From contig JAEFAR010000011.1 of NCBI GenBank assembly GCA_016287675.1, positions 1 through 61,989 on the forward strand: a stretch of DNA of 61,989 nucleotides, read 5' to 3'. The translations under genes were made by a program, and so were the position numbers. Of the stretch, positions 25,162-33,056 are shown one piece after another (within the stretch, counting starts at the first letter, position 1; every line of letters begins with the position of its first letter). This DNA comes from Lachnospiraceae bacterium (GTDB taxonomy: Bacteria > Bacillota > Clostridia > Lachnospirales > Lachnospiraceae). A model generated the notes under the pieces. It made no database searches, was not told the origin of the DNA, and worked only from the letters and a program-made list of their open reading frames with translations.

Positions 25162-25890
25162 TTATCTGAGATAAACTTCGGGCTCGTTAAGGAACACGTC
25201 CGTAATACCTTTTTCCTCGAGTTTTGCGAAGTCAAGACGGGTGCCTGTTGGCTTTTCGGGATAGAGATGCTTTAAGAACCAGGCTCTCACCGTCATGCCC
25301 TCAAGCTCTTCCTTTGAAAGATCCATGGCCTTAGCGTAAGGGTGGAGCGCATTGCTTCCAATTCCGGCTTTATGGATCCTCATGCAGTCCGAAACCCTGT
25401 CGGCAAGCATCCCTATGTCCGCATCGGGTAAAAGCTGTCGGATTATGGGAAGGGAGAGCGCAGAGAAAGACGACCACACGATCCGGTCCGTAAGCCCTCT
25501 TTCCTTTACAAGTTCCACGATCTTTTTTTCTATGCCCACATAAGGGTAAACACTTGTCTTTAATTCGATGTTCAGCTTCAACCCCTTTCTCATGTAAGGT
25601 CCCAAAAGATCCAAAACTTCATTGATGGTTGGGATCTTCTCGATCTCTCCATTCACGGAATCGATCTTAAGGCTCTGAAGTTCCGAAAGGGTGTAATCCC
25701 TGACAAAGCCTGTGCCATTTGTGGTCCTGTCCACTCTCTCGTCGTGGATCACAACCATATGCCCGTCCGAGGAGAACTGAATGTCAAGCTCGATCCCCTC
25801 AAGCCCCGGGATCTCAGCTGCCTTTTGGAAGGAAGTTATCGTATTTTCCGGATACATCTGGCTGCATCCTCTGTGTGCCCATATTTTCAT
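25162..25890 (-). CDS. Glycerophosphodiester phosphodiesterase
   Basis: 242 aa, cytosolic (no signal). It hydrolyses glycerophosphodiesters to glycerol-3-phosphate and an alcohol. Catalytic landmarks are WAHRGCSQMYPENTITSF at the N-terminus, ELDIQFSSDGHMVVIHDE and RTTNGTG, then LNIELKT. ATG 25890 is preceded by CGGAGGTGACACC, so I do not use the longer ORF to 25929, which would enter the repeat array. It is preceded by the seven-copy palindromic repeat region. Confidence 0.94.
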   Translation of the reverse strand: MKIWAHRGCSQMYPENTITSFQKAAEIPGLEGIELDIQFSSDGHMVVIHDERVDRTTNGTGFVRDYTLSELQSLKIDSVNGEIEKIPTINEVLDLLGPYMRKGLKLNIELKTSVYPYVGIEKKIVELVKERGLTDRIVWSSFSALSLPIIRQLLPDADIGMLADRVSDCMRIHKAGIGSNALHPYAKAMDLSKEELEGMTVRAWFLKHLYPEKPTGTRLDFAKLEEKGITDVFLNEPEVYLR

Positions 25891-25925
25891 GGTGTCACCT
25901 CCGTTTTTATCATTTTGCATCTTTT

Positions 25926-26377
25926 GCATCGGAATTTCTCTTTGTATCAGTTTCCGATGCTTTCCTGCCTGTGCTTATCATTACCTTTGCATCGGAATTC
26001 TTTTTTTTTGCTGATCCCGATGCAATTTTCCACCTTTATTGGATTTTTTTCAAGCCCCCTGGCCGGAAAAAGCATCGGAATTTCACTTTGTTTCAATTTC
26101 CGATGCTTTCCTGCCTGTGCTTATCATTACCTTTGCATCGGAATTCTTTTTTTTGCTGATCCCGATGCAATTTTCCACCTTATTTGGACTTTTTTCAAGC
26201 CCCCTGACCGAAAAAAGCATCGGAATTTCACTTTGCTTCAATTTCCGATGCTTTTTCTTCGCCAAACCCTCAATTCATGGCATCGAAATTTCACTTTGTT
26301 TCATTTTCCGATGCTTTTTCTTTGCCAAACCCTCAATTCATGGCATCGAAATTTCACTTTATTTCAGTTTCCGATGC
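25926..26377. repeat. Array of seven 34-35-bp near-palindromic repeats
   Basis: Units at 25926-25960, 25989-26023, 26072-26106, 26135-26168, 26217-26251, 26280-26314 and 26343-26377 all begin GCATCG and end CGATGC. Typical arms are GCATCGGAAATT-like and AATTTCCGATGC. Spacers are 28, 48, 28, 48, 28 and 28 bases and are themselves repeated (positions 1 and 3, 2 and 4, 5 and 6 match). Start-to-start distances are 63, 83, 63, 82, 63 and 63. It fills almost the whole gap between the S-component gene and the phosphodiesterase gene. It is not a CRISPR, because spacers are not unique. Confidence 0.9.
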
Positions 26378-26416
26378 TTTTTCACAAAATGACACCATAC
26401 CCCTGTCCCCAAAGGG

Positions 26417-27106
26417 TCAAAACAGCCTGTATTTCAAGGTGATACGTTCCAGCTTGCTTCCAAGCGGCTTCTTAAGAAGAAGGAGCCACAGCACATTCGA
26501 AACCGCATAGAGCACGGTGTAGGGCGCTGCGGTGCCCATGGCTGCAATGTACATCCCCACATCAAAAGTCTTGTTGTACCAGAGTACCGTCCAGACATCC
26601 ATGACCATGGAAAAGAACACACCCGAAAAAATGCCGTAGATCGCAGCGGGGACCGGTCCCTTTTTAAGAAGCTTGCTTAAAAATCCCGCCAGAAGTCCGA
26701 TCATTCCCCAGGACAACATCTGAAAAGGCGTCCAGGGGCCCTGACCGAAGTAGAAGTTTGAGATCACAGCCGCCATGGCTCCCACAAGGAAGCCCGCTTC
26801 GCCACCGAGGTACATGCCTGTGATCACGATGAGCGCCACCACAGGCTTGATGTAGGGGATGAACCGTCCCGTAACCGTGAGAGCTACAAGAACCGCCACC
26901 AGCGCCATTCGCCCGGTGCCCGTCCTTCGCATTTCAAATCCCGCAATGAAGAGCACTACAGAAAGCAGTGCCACCACCAGCGAGACAAAGGCGTAGGACT
27001 TGTCGTCAAAAACAAACACGCCCACCGCCACCGCTGCCGGGATCAGCACAAAGGGCACCAGGATCTTTATCATATTCCTTATTGTACTATTCTTTATCAC
27101 AACCAT
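26417..27106 (-). CDS. ECF transporter S component, probably cobalamin-specific
   Basis: 229 aa, about six or seven membrane helices. The pattern ALVAVLVALTVTGRFIPYIKPV and GEAGFLVGAMAAVISNFYFGQGPWTPFQMLSWG is typical of ECF substrate-binding subunits. The gene overlaps the 3' end of the fused ATPase gene by 20 bases and is the last gene of the B12-riboswitch operon. The riboswitch makes cobalamin (or a corrinoid precursor) the likely substrate. Downstream are the palindromic repeats. Confidence 0.9.
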   Translation of the reverse strand: MVVIKNSTIRNMIKILVPFVLIPAAVAVGVFVFDDKSYAFVSLVVALLSVVLFIAGFEMRRTGTGRMALVAVLVALTVTGRFIPYIKPVVALIVITGMYLGGEAGFLVGAMAAVISNFYFGQGPWTPFQMLSWGMIGLLAGFLSKLLKKGPVPAAIYGIFSGVFFSMVMDVWTVLWYNKTFDVGMYIAAMGTAAPYTVLYAVSNVLWLLLLKKPLGSKLERITLKYRLF

Positions 27107-28826
27107 TCAGTCTGATGATCTCCTCAGCTTCCCTGACACGAAGGATGCCGTCGTAGAAGCCCCTTGTCATGCGGTTTATTGCTGTTGTATAAAAATTGTT
27201 CCCGGCAAAAAATTCATGGCTCTCGCCTTCCGATGTCACTTCTCCCCTGAAAACAAGGGCACACCTGTCAGCCACAGCGGCGGCAAATTCCACATCATGA
27301 GTCACCAGAAGTATGGTGAGGCCACTGTCTCTCAGGCTTCTCAAAACCGATGCAAATTCCTTCTTTGCACAGGCATCCAGCCCCTTTGTAGGTTCATCCA
27401 GAAGCAGGAGCTTGGGTCTCGCCGCAATGGCCTTTGCCAGTCCCAGCATCTGCTGCTCGCCTCCCGAAAGATCGTAGGGATGACGGTCTGTGAGAGGCTT
27501 AAAATCAAAGGGCAGCATCTCCGGCTCAAATCTTACTTCTTTCAGCTCTTCCTTCACGGTGTCCGCAATGAACAGGGTCTGCACATCCTGGGGCAGCATG
27601 GCTACACATTCATTGTACAGCGTGCCCGCCTTGTATTCTTTTAGCTTTTTACCAAAGATCCGTATCTCCCCTGCCCATGCCTTGCAGATCCCCGCAGCCA
27701 GTGACAGGGTCGTGGTTTTTCCGGATCCGTTACCGCCAAGCATACAGAAGATCTCGCCTTTTCTCACTTCAAAACTCATGCTTCTGACGGCATCAGGAAG
27801 ATCCTTTTCGTATCTGAAGCACACTTCCTTAAATTCCAGGGCTTTCTCCCTGTCTCTGATCCGCTCGGTCTTTGGAAGTGACTTTACCTCATTTTTAAAG
27901 TTTTCTTCTATGAACCTTCTGCCCTCGCAGACGTCCAGAGGGCAGTTTCCCGTTTCTTTAGGGTTTCCTGTTTCTTTAGGATTCCATGTTTCTTTAAGGG
28001 TTCCGTTCACTTTAAGCTTTTCGGTTGCATTAAAGTTTTCCGATACTTTAAAGTTTCCGGATGCTTTAAGTCCGGCAAAAAGGCGCACTGCAGCAGGCAT
28101 TCCGTACAGTACCCTCTCATTTTCGGAGATCTTTTCAACCGTCTCCCTTGTTTCTCCGAAGGCGATGACCTCGCCCCTGTCCAAAGCCAGCAGCCTGTCA
28201 GACACGGGGATCACATTTTCCAGTCTGTGTTCTGTGATCACCACAGACAGTCCCGTGTCGCGGTTCAGTTTGGAAACCGTGGAAATAAAGTCCGCCGCAG
28301 CAATGGGATCCAGCTGCGCCGTGGGCTCGTCCAAAAGCAGGACTTCAGGCTGCATCACCATGACCGAAGCCAGATTCAACAGCTGTTTCTGTCCCCCGGA
28401 AAGTTCCGTAACGCTTTTTTCAAACCAGCTCTCGATCCCGAAGTAGCTTGCCATTTCTGCCACTCGTCGCCGAATGACTTCCGACTCGACTCCCAGATTT
28501 TCCAACCCGAAGGCCAGCTCATGCCAGACCTTGTCCGTAACGATCTGCTGCTCCGGGTTCTGCATCACAAAACCGATCTTCCCGGCGCTTTCCCGTGCAG
28601 TAAGCCCCTGCAGGTCACGACCTTCAAACAGGATCCTGCCCGACACGTCTCCCACCGGCGCCAGTTCCCGTTTTAAAAGCCTTAAAAGCGTTGATTTTCC
28701 CGAGCCCGTCGCACCGCACACCGTTACAAATTCCCCGGCGTTCACTTCAAAGGAAATGTCCTTCAAGGCAGGCTCCTTCGCTGTGGCATATGTGAAATTC
28801 AGATCTTTGACCTTAAAGATTTCCAT
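27087..28826 (-). CDS. Fused ECF transporter ATPase (EcfA-EcfA')
   Basis: 579 aa with two ABC ATPase domains in one chain. Domain 1 (about 1-235) has GATGSGKST, a Q-loop FVMQNPEQQI, signature LSGGQKQ and LLLDEPTAQLD. Domain 2 (about 330-560) has GGNGSGKTT, LSGGEQQ and LLLDEPTKGLD. Between them is an unusual Lys/Asn/Thr/Glu linker made of short repeats (NATEKLKVNGTLKETWNPKE). In most clostridia these ATPases are two genes, ecfA1 and ecfA2. The start overlaps ecfT by 28 bases. It powers the S component of this operon. Confidence 0.94.
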   Translation of the reverse strand: MEIFKVKDLNFTYATAKEPALKDISFEVNAGEFVTVCGATGSGKSTLLRLLKRELAPVGDVSGRILFEGRDLQGLTARESAGKIGFVMQNPEQQIVTDKVWHELAFGLENLGVESEVIRRRVAEMASYFGIESWFEKSVTELSGGQKQLLNLASVMVMQPEVLLLDEPTAQLDPIAAADFISTVSKLNRDTGLSVVITEHRLENVIPVSDRLLALDRGEVIAFGETRETVEKISENERVLYGMPAAVRLFAGLKASGNFKVSENFNATEKLKVNGTLKETWNPKETGNPKETGNCPLDVCEGRRFIEENFKNEVKSLPKTERIRDREKALEFKEVCFRYEKDLPDAVRSMSFEVRKGEIFCMLGGNGSGKTTTLSLAAGICKAWAGEIRIFGKKLKEYKAGTLYNECVAMLPQDVQTLFIADTVKEELKEVRFEPEMLPFDFKPLTDRHPYDLSGGEQQMLGLAKAIAARPKLLLLDEPTKGLDACAKKEFASVLRSLRDSGLTILLVTHDVEFAAAVADRCALVFRGEVTSEGESHEFFAGNNFYTTAINRMTRGFYDGILRVREAEEIIRLNGCDKE

Positions 28827-29677
28827 TTTTCCCTTTCCGCTGCATCACTGATAAGGGGCAGCATCATGAGACCCGTATAGCAGGCATATGCCCACAGAGC
28901 CCCTTTGTTTAACAGCTTTCCGCTCATTTCCGGATAGAACACAAAATCCAGACTGCCGGAAAGCTTTATTCCGATCACTGCCAAGACCGGTAACAGGGTT
29001 ACCGTGACTGCGATCAGATCCTTTTTCTTAAATGAGTACCGCGAAAAGAAGCTCCTTCTTCCGGAACCGTAACCCCGTGCTTCCATGCTGTCTGCCGTAA
29101 CTATTCCGTTCTCAAGGCTCCAGCCTCCCAGTGCCACAAAAGCCTTAAGATTACTTTTTAAGGTGTCCGGGATATTGTCCTGCCTGTAGAGTCCCAGCGC
29201 CTTTCTGGCAGCCTTTATCTGCCGGAATTTGTTTGCAAAGAGAGGGATGTATCTGAGCGCCATGGACAGCATCAGCGAAAACTTGGGTGAGATCTTGCCG
29301 AAAACGTAGAGAAGCTTATCGCTTGTCATGAGGGTTGAAAAACCTCTGAACCAGTAGATCACGGAAACCACCATGGTGGCTGATGTAAAGCCGTAAGCCA
29401 GCGCCTCGGTGGTAATGGGATTATCGTTCACCACAAACAGCACCGTAGTTCCGTTGTGATGAAAAATGGGATTTAACAGCCCCAGCAGCAGGAACAAGAG
29501 AAGAAACATTCCCTTGGATCTGTCCTTTTTCCCGCGGTTCAGGGTGTAAAAGACCAAAAGGCTTCCGAAAAATGACACAAAAAGGAGAACGGGGTTCATA
29601 ATGAACATGGCAAGCCCCGCCACAGATAAAAAGTAAATCGCGATCACTATTGGATTGTACTCCGATAATGCTGTCAT
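28799..29677 (-). CDS. ECF transporter transmembrane subunit EcfT
   Basis: 292 aa. Hydrophobic helices at the N-terminus, then the cytosolic coupling helices with DSMEARGYGSG, which carries the ARG motif that contacts the ATPases, and final membrane segments. ATG 29677 has TAGGAAC upstream. It starts five bases after the stop of the transcobalamin-like gene and overlaps the ATPase gene. It forms the dedicated energizing module of the B12 operon. Confidence 0.92.
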   Translation of the reverse strand: MTALSEYNPIVIAIYFLSVAGLAMFIMNPVLLFVSFFGSLLVFYTLNRGKKDRSKGMFLLLFLLLGLLNPIFHHNGTTVLFVVNDNPITTEALAYGFTSATMVVSVIYWFRGFSTLMTSDKLLYVFGKISPKFSLMLSMALRYIPLFANKFRQIKAARKALGLYRQDNIPDTLKSNLKAFVALGGWSLENGIVTADSMEARGYGSGRRSFFSRYSFKKKDLIAVTVTLLPVLAVIGIKLSGSLDFVFYPEMSGKLLNKGALWAYACYTGLMMLPLISDAAEREKWKSLRSKI

Positions 29678-29681
29678 GTTC

Positions 29682-31418
29682 CTACCAGTCCTCAAAATGT
29701 TCGTTTAGATCCCGTCCGAGATCACAGGTGTAGAGCCATTCGATCATATCTCCGTCTTTCAGAACATAATCTCCGCACCCGTAGGAAGGAGAAACTCCGT
29801 TTACGTGGTAGATCCAGCCGGAAAGCTCTCCGTACTGCTGCTCGTAGAGATAATTGATCCCCGCGATGTAGGTCATTCCGTGAGCTCCCGAAGCGGAACC
29901 CCTGTTTTCTATCTGAATGTTGTTTTCCCTGACTGCTTCCACCAGGATGTCGTAGACCGTGTCCCCCTCTTCGATACTGTAAGTTGTGACTGCAAGGATC
30001 ACCCCATCCTTAGGAATGAACTTATTGTCCTCGTCCTTCACCGTGTCGCATCTTATGGTCAGGGTCACGGTTCCTATGGCATTTTCCTTTTCGACTGTGC
30101 TCCGGTAATAATCCGCTCCCGTCTCTATCCTTGTAAAATGCAGGATAACACAGAGGAGAGCGCACACCGATAGGATGAAGATAAAATTCTTTTTATTTCT
30201 TCTTCCCGTGATAAAAAGCACCAGAGCTGCCACTGCCCCGAAGCCGATTACACAGGCCATCAGAACAGTTTTAAGATCCGGAGACCACCTGCTGTTTTCT
30301 TCAGTCCCCAAGGTCGCTTCATTTCCTGCTTTATCACTCTCTGTCTTCTCATATGAAGTGTCTTGTTTTTCCCTGTCAGCGTTTTCTCTGCTTTTTATGC
30401 TCTCAGCTGCTGTCTTTTCACTGCCTTCCGTATCCGCGCTTCCGCTGTTTTCCGAAACTGCGGGTAAATCATCAAACAGATAGACAGGGCTTCCTCCTTC
30501 GTAAAATCTTTTAAGGGAAACCAGCGCCAAAAGCGCCTGATAGCAGGCGGAATCATTGGCCGCTCCCCCAAGCACATGAGAAAAACTGCCGTCTTCATTT
30601 CTGTATTTTAAAAGTCCGTCCAGGACTGTGTTGTCGTTTTTAATAAATCTTGCATCACTTAAAGGATCGATGCCAAGGGATGTGAGCGCTATTATGACCT
30701 GTGATGCACTTTCGGGGTTTTCCTGTCCGAAGCCCGAAAAACCGCCGTCCTCAAGCTGTCTTTCCGAAAGAAGCGCTAATGCTCCTTCGCAGACATCCCA
30801 GATCTCCTTATCCTTTTCATAAAAAGGTGCCAGTGCCTGTAATGCCATGGCAGTAACATCCACGTCGGAATTTGCTCCCATGACCGCCCAGCCTCCGTCG
30901 GGAAGCCTGAGCTCCGCAAGCTTTTCCGCCAGGTCTTTATCTGTGTAATTTTCAGGTGTACATCCGTTGTTTAAAAGATGAAGTCCGAAGATCCAGCTCA
31001 TGACGCCCAGTTTTCCCGTAGCGTCGCGGACTGTCTCCCTAACAAATTCATTTTCTCTGTCACCGCAGGCGATCATTGCAAGGGAGATTCTTTGCCTTGT
31101 GGTCGCCCCGGAAACATTGTTGTTCTTTACAAATGTATCCAGGCTCTCACTAAAAGTCCTGTAATCGCCTGCTGCACCGCTTTTTATAAGGCTCAGCACG
31201 TACCACTCAGAGCCCTGTCCCGCATTTTCAGAAAGCTTTTCGATCCACTCCCCGTTGCTTTTGCAGCCCGCTTCTTCTTCCTTGCAGGAAATGATGTCCT
31301 CAATATACCGATTGATCTCATTTTCCGAAGCGGCTTTCACCGTAAAAGGCAAAATTGCAGACACCAAAAAGATGCCTGCAATCATGCACGATAATGTTTT
31401 TATTATTTTACTGCTCAT
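29682..31418 (-). CDS. Transcobalamin/intrinsic-factor-like surface protein
   Basis: 578 aa from ATG 31418. Signal peptide (1-28, ending FTVKA). An extracellular alpha/alpha-barrel of prenyltransferase/squalene-oxidase-type repeats covers about 30-310 (LPDGGWAVMGANSDVDVTAM, QLEDGGFSGFGQENPESASQ, YRNEDGSFSHVLGGAANDSA). An acidic Ser/Glu linker (about 320-375) is followed by two hydrophobic helices (about 380-425) and a C-terminal DUF4430/transcobalamin-like domain (about 430-578: GINYLYEQQYGELSGWIYHV, GDMIEWLY). Animal intrinsic factor has the same barrel plus C-terminal domain. With the riboswitch and ECF genes, I infer B12 capture at the cell surface. GTG 31442 and ATG 31433 are alternative starts. 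Confidence 0.87.
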   Translation of the reverse strand: MSSKIIKTLSCMIAGIFLVSAILPFTVKAASENEINRYIEDIISCKEEEAGCKSNGEWIEKLSENAGQGSEWYVLSLIKSGAAGDYRTFSESLDTFVKNNNVSGATTRQRISLAMIACGDRENEFVRETVRDATGKLGVMSWIFGLHLLNNGCTPENYTDKDLAEKLAELRLPDGGWAVMGANSDVDVTAMALQALAPFYEKDKEIWDVCEGALALLSERQLEDGGFSGFGQENPESASQVIIALTSLGIDPLSDARFIKNDNTVLDGLLKYRNEDGSFSHVLGGAANDSACYQALLALVSLKRFYEGGSPVYLFDDLPAVSENSGSADTEGSEKTAAESIKSRENADREKQDTSYEKTESDKAGNEATLGTEENSRWSPDLKTVLMACVIGFGAVAALVLFITGRRNKKNFIFILSVCALLCVILHFTRIETGADYYRSTVEKENAIGTVTLTIRCDTVKDEDNKFIPKDGVILAVTTYSIEEGDTVYDILVEAVRENNIQIENRGSASGAHGMTYIAGINYLYEQQYGELSGWIYHVNGVSPSYGCGDYVLKDGDMIEWLYTCDLGRDLNEHFEDW

Positions 31419-32235
31419 CAGCCTTTTTGCCATAGATAACACTCACTGCAACACCTGCCATTGCAAGGATCATAAGGAATGCAACCACTGTCATTGTGTT
31501 GTCGCCTGTCTTGGGTGTAGCATCCTTTCCGGATGTTACGATGCAAACTGCGGGTACAAGAGTCTCTGTATCAGAAACAGCACTTACAACGTGTCTTCCT
31601 GTAGCGGAGATCTTAATGGTAACCTTACCGTTAGCGTCTGTCTTGTAGCTTGTCTTCTTTCCGTCAACAGTAACAGTCGCATTTGCAACGGGAAGAGTCA
31701 CGGGTGCCCAGTTAGTATCATAGCCTGCTGCTGAAAGGGTGAGGGTGATGTTCTTTCCTGTGTTTCCTGTAACGATTTCCTGATCGAAGTAAGCATACTT
31801 GTCGGAGAAAGCTGTGGTATCCTGATAAACAAATGCGTTTACGTAGTCACCGTTCTTAACGGGATCAGCAAGTCCCATAGCTGATGCATTGTTAACATAG
31901 TAGCCGTAGCTTCCGCCGTTCTCAACGCCCCAGAGCTTTGTAAGGGAAAGTCCCCACTGGCTCTGTGCGGAACCGTAACCTGCAGCTGCTCCGCCTTTGT
32001 ACTTTGCTTCATGCGCAAGGTAAAGAGCATCATTGATGGTAAGTGCTCCGTCGTTATCAATGTCCTTAACGGTAACAGGCTCCTGAGCCAGCTTTACGTC
32101 TCCGTTGGCAATGGTAACGTAAACAACCACGTCAGCGGGCTTTGCAGAGATCAATAATCCTGCTTTGGCAGAAACGGGATTTACCGCAGCAACCAAAAGG
32201 ACTGTTGCAAGTAATGTTGCGAAAAACTTTTTCAT
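31408..32235 (-). CDS. Cell-wall protein with DUF4430-like domain
   Basis: 275 aa. Signal peptide (1-24). A short dockerin-like Asp-rich loop DIDNDGALTINDALYLAHEA is followed by a DUF4430-type domain (LTKLWGVENGGSYGYYVNNA, VKNGDYVNAFVYQDT; about 35-145), then an Ig-like domain (about 145-235, VANATVTVDGKK, TDANGKVTI). The C-terminus has TPKTGD, a hydrophobic helix and KKADEQ, which resembles a sortase signal. It overlaps the transcobalamin-like gene by 11 bases. I infer a wall-anchored ligand-binding partner in corrinoid capture. ATG 32235 has AAGGAGAG; I do not use the longer basic N-terminal extension. Confidence 0.87.
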   Translation of the reverse strand: MKKFFATLLATVLLVAAVNPVSAKAGLLISAKPADVVVYVTIANGDVKLAQEPVTVKDIDNDGALTINDALYLAHEAKYKGGAAAGYGSAQSQWGLSLTKLWGVENGGSYGYYVNNASAMGLADPVKNGDYVNAFVYQDTTAFSDKYAYFDQEIVTGNTGKNITLTLSAAGYDTNWAPVTLPVANATVTVDGKKTSYKTDANGKVTIKISATGRHVVSAVSDTETLVPAVCIVTSGKDATPKTGDNTMTVVAFLMILAMAGVAVSVIYGKKADEQ

Positions 32236-32239
32236 GTGT

Positions 32240-32536
32240 CTACTCTCCTTTGATTTTCTTTTCAGCCTGGGCTTGGACCTTCTTCGCTTCGGTCCTTCGC
32301 CTTTTTGATCTGATCCTCTTTTCGATGTTCTTCTGCTTCCTGTCGTCACTTCTGGGATCCTTTAATCCTGCAGCTTCGAGAGCTCTGGGCCAGGGTCCCA
32401 AAAACGCCTTTACGGCGCAGACTTCTTCATCGCTGAAGTCCGAACGCCTCGGGAGACGGTCTTCACCATCTGCCGAAAGACTGTTCTTTTTTTGGATGAG
32501 CAGCTGAATACTCATCTCTTTTGTGTACTTTCCCAT
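32240..32536 (-). CDS. Small basic protein with HNH-associated repeat
   Basis: 98 aa. One segment, LPRRSDFSDEEVCAVKAFLG plus PWPRALEAAGLKDP, matches the short helical repeat found beside homing endonucleases (HNH_repeat type), a presumed DNA-binding unit. The rest is very basic and coiled (KRIRSKRRRTEAKKVQ). It is the first gene after the cobalamin riboswitch and ends four bases before the start of the next gene. No nuclease domain is present. It could be a local regulator or a relic of a mobile intron. Weak RBS AAGGAT. Confidence 0.72.
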   Translation of the reverse strand: MGKYTKEMSIQLLIQKKNSLSADGEDRLPRRSDFSDEEVCAVKAFLGPWPRALEAAGLKDPRSDDRKQKNIEKRIRSKRRRTEAKKVQAQAEKKIKGE

Positions 32537-32562
32537 AGCCCATCCTTATCTGCAAAAGAAAA

Positions 32563-32593
32563 GCGTTTTGTTTCCTTCAGGATAACAAAACGC
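32563..32593 (-). terminator. Expression-platform terminator of the cobalamin riboswitch
   Basis: On the minus strand GCGTTTTGTT, loop, AACAAAACGC followed by TTTTCTTTTG. It lies between the aptamer and the first gene, so cobalamin binding probably controls its formation. Confidence 0.78.
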
Positions 32594-32599
32594 AACTGT

Positions 32600-32865
32600 T
32601 TTCACGCAAAATAATCCAAGGTCAGGTTCCTTCTTTCGAAAACTGTCCTTGAAGCGATTAAACGGTTGCATTCTTCTTACCCAAAAATGTTCGAAAGCTC
32701 CGCGTTTTTCACACGGGCTTACGATAACCTCACAGCTTCGGCAGGTATTCCGACTTAATGTTTTCCTTTTTCGGGAAACAAATTACGGTAATGGTGGTTG
32801 CGACGGATTTTCACCGAACTTCCCCCTGATCCGGATCTCTCCGGAACCGAAACTGGACTGATATT
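32600..32865 (-). promoter_or_regulatory. Cobalamin riboswitch
   Basis: On the minus strand the conserved parts read AGGGGGAAGTTCGGTGAAAA then TCCGTCGC, CAACCACCATTACCGTAA in the B12-box region, and AAGTCGGAATACCTGCCGAA. This is the usual order of a cobalamin aptamer, with the B12 box deviating from GCCACTG. Boundaries are approximate. It controls the six-gene B12 capture and ECF uptake operon. Confidence 0.9.
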
Positions 32866-32880
32866 TAACTCAACAAATAG

Positions 32881-32909
32881 TTTATAACACAGGACTAATC
32901 GTAAATCAA
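32881..32909 (-). promoter_or_regulatory. Promoter of the B12 operon
   Basis: Minus strand TTGATT (32909-32904), 17 bases, TATAAA (32886-32881), just upstream of the riboswitch. Confidence 0.78.
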
Positions 32910-32920
32910 GCCAAAAATAA

Positions 32921-32960
32921 GGCATATGCCTGCCGGATCACTCCTTCGCAGGCATATGCC
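32921..32960 (-). terminator. Terminator of pgi
   Basis: GGCATATGCCTGC (32921-32933) and GCAGGCATATGCC (32948-32960) form a 13-bp perfect stem, and each arm holds its own palindrome GGCATATGCC. A T-rich tract follows on the minus strand. It separates pgi from the B12 promoter. Confidence 0.82.
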
Positions 32961-32971
32961 CTCTTTATTAA

Positions 32972-33047
32972 GGAAACGTCACGCTGCCTTCGGCAACCTG
33001 ACCAGACGCCGAAATGCATCTTAGTCGCTTCGCGAGGCATTTCGGCT
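32972..33047. repeat. 76-bp structured repeat, copy 1
   Basis: It runs from GGAAACGTCACGCTGCC to GAGGCATTTCGGCT and differs from copy 2 (35441-35516) at one base. It contains GCCTTCGGC and a larger hairpin GCCGAAATGC..GCATTTCGGC. It lies just downstream of the pgi stop codon. Confidence 0.85.
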
Positions 33048-33056
33048 TTCGTGTTA

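Noticed and set aside
25926-26377. CRISPR array
   Set aside because: The repeats are imperfect palindromes, spacers come in repeated types of 28 and 48 bases, and no cas gene is present.
25744-26442. 232-aa plus-strand reading frame through the repeat array
   Set aside because: The 63-bp period is divisible by three, which keeps frames open by chance. There is no RBS or promoter, and it overlaps the phosphodiesterase gene and the end of the S-component gene.
32240-32536. Active homing endonuclease
   Set aside because: Only the associated repeat is present; no HNH or LAGLIDADG catalytic residues and no intron.
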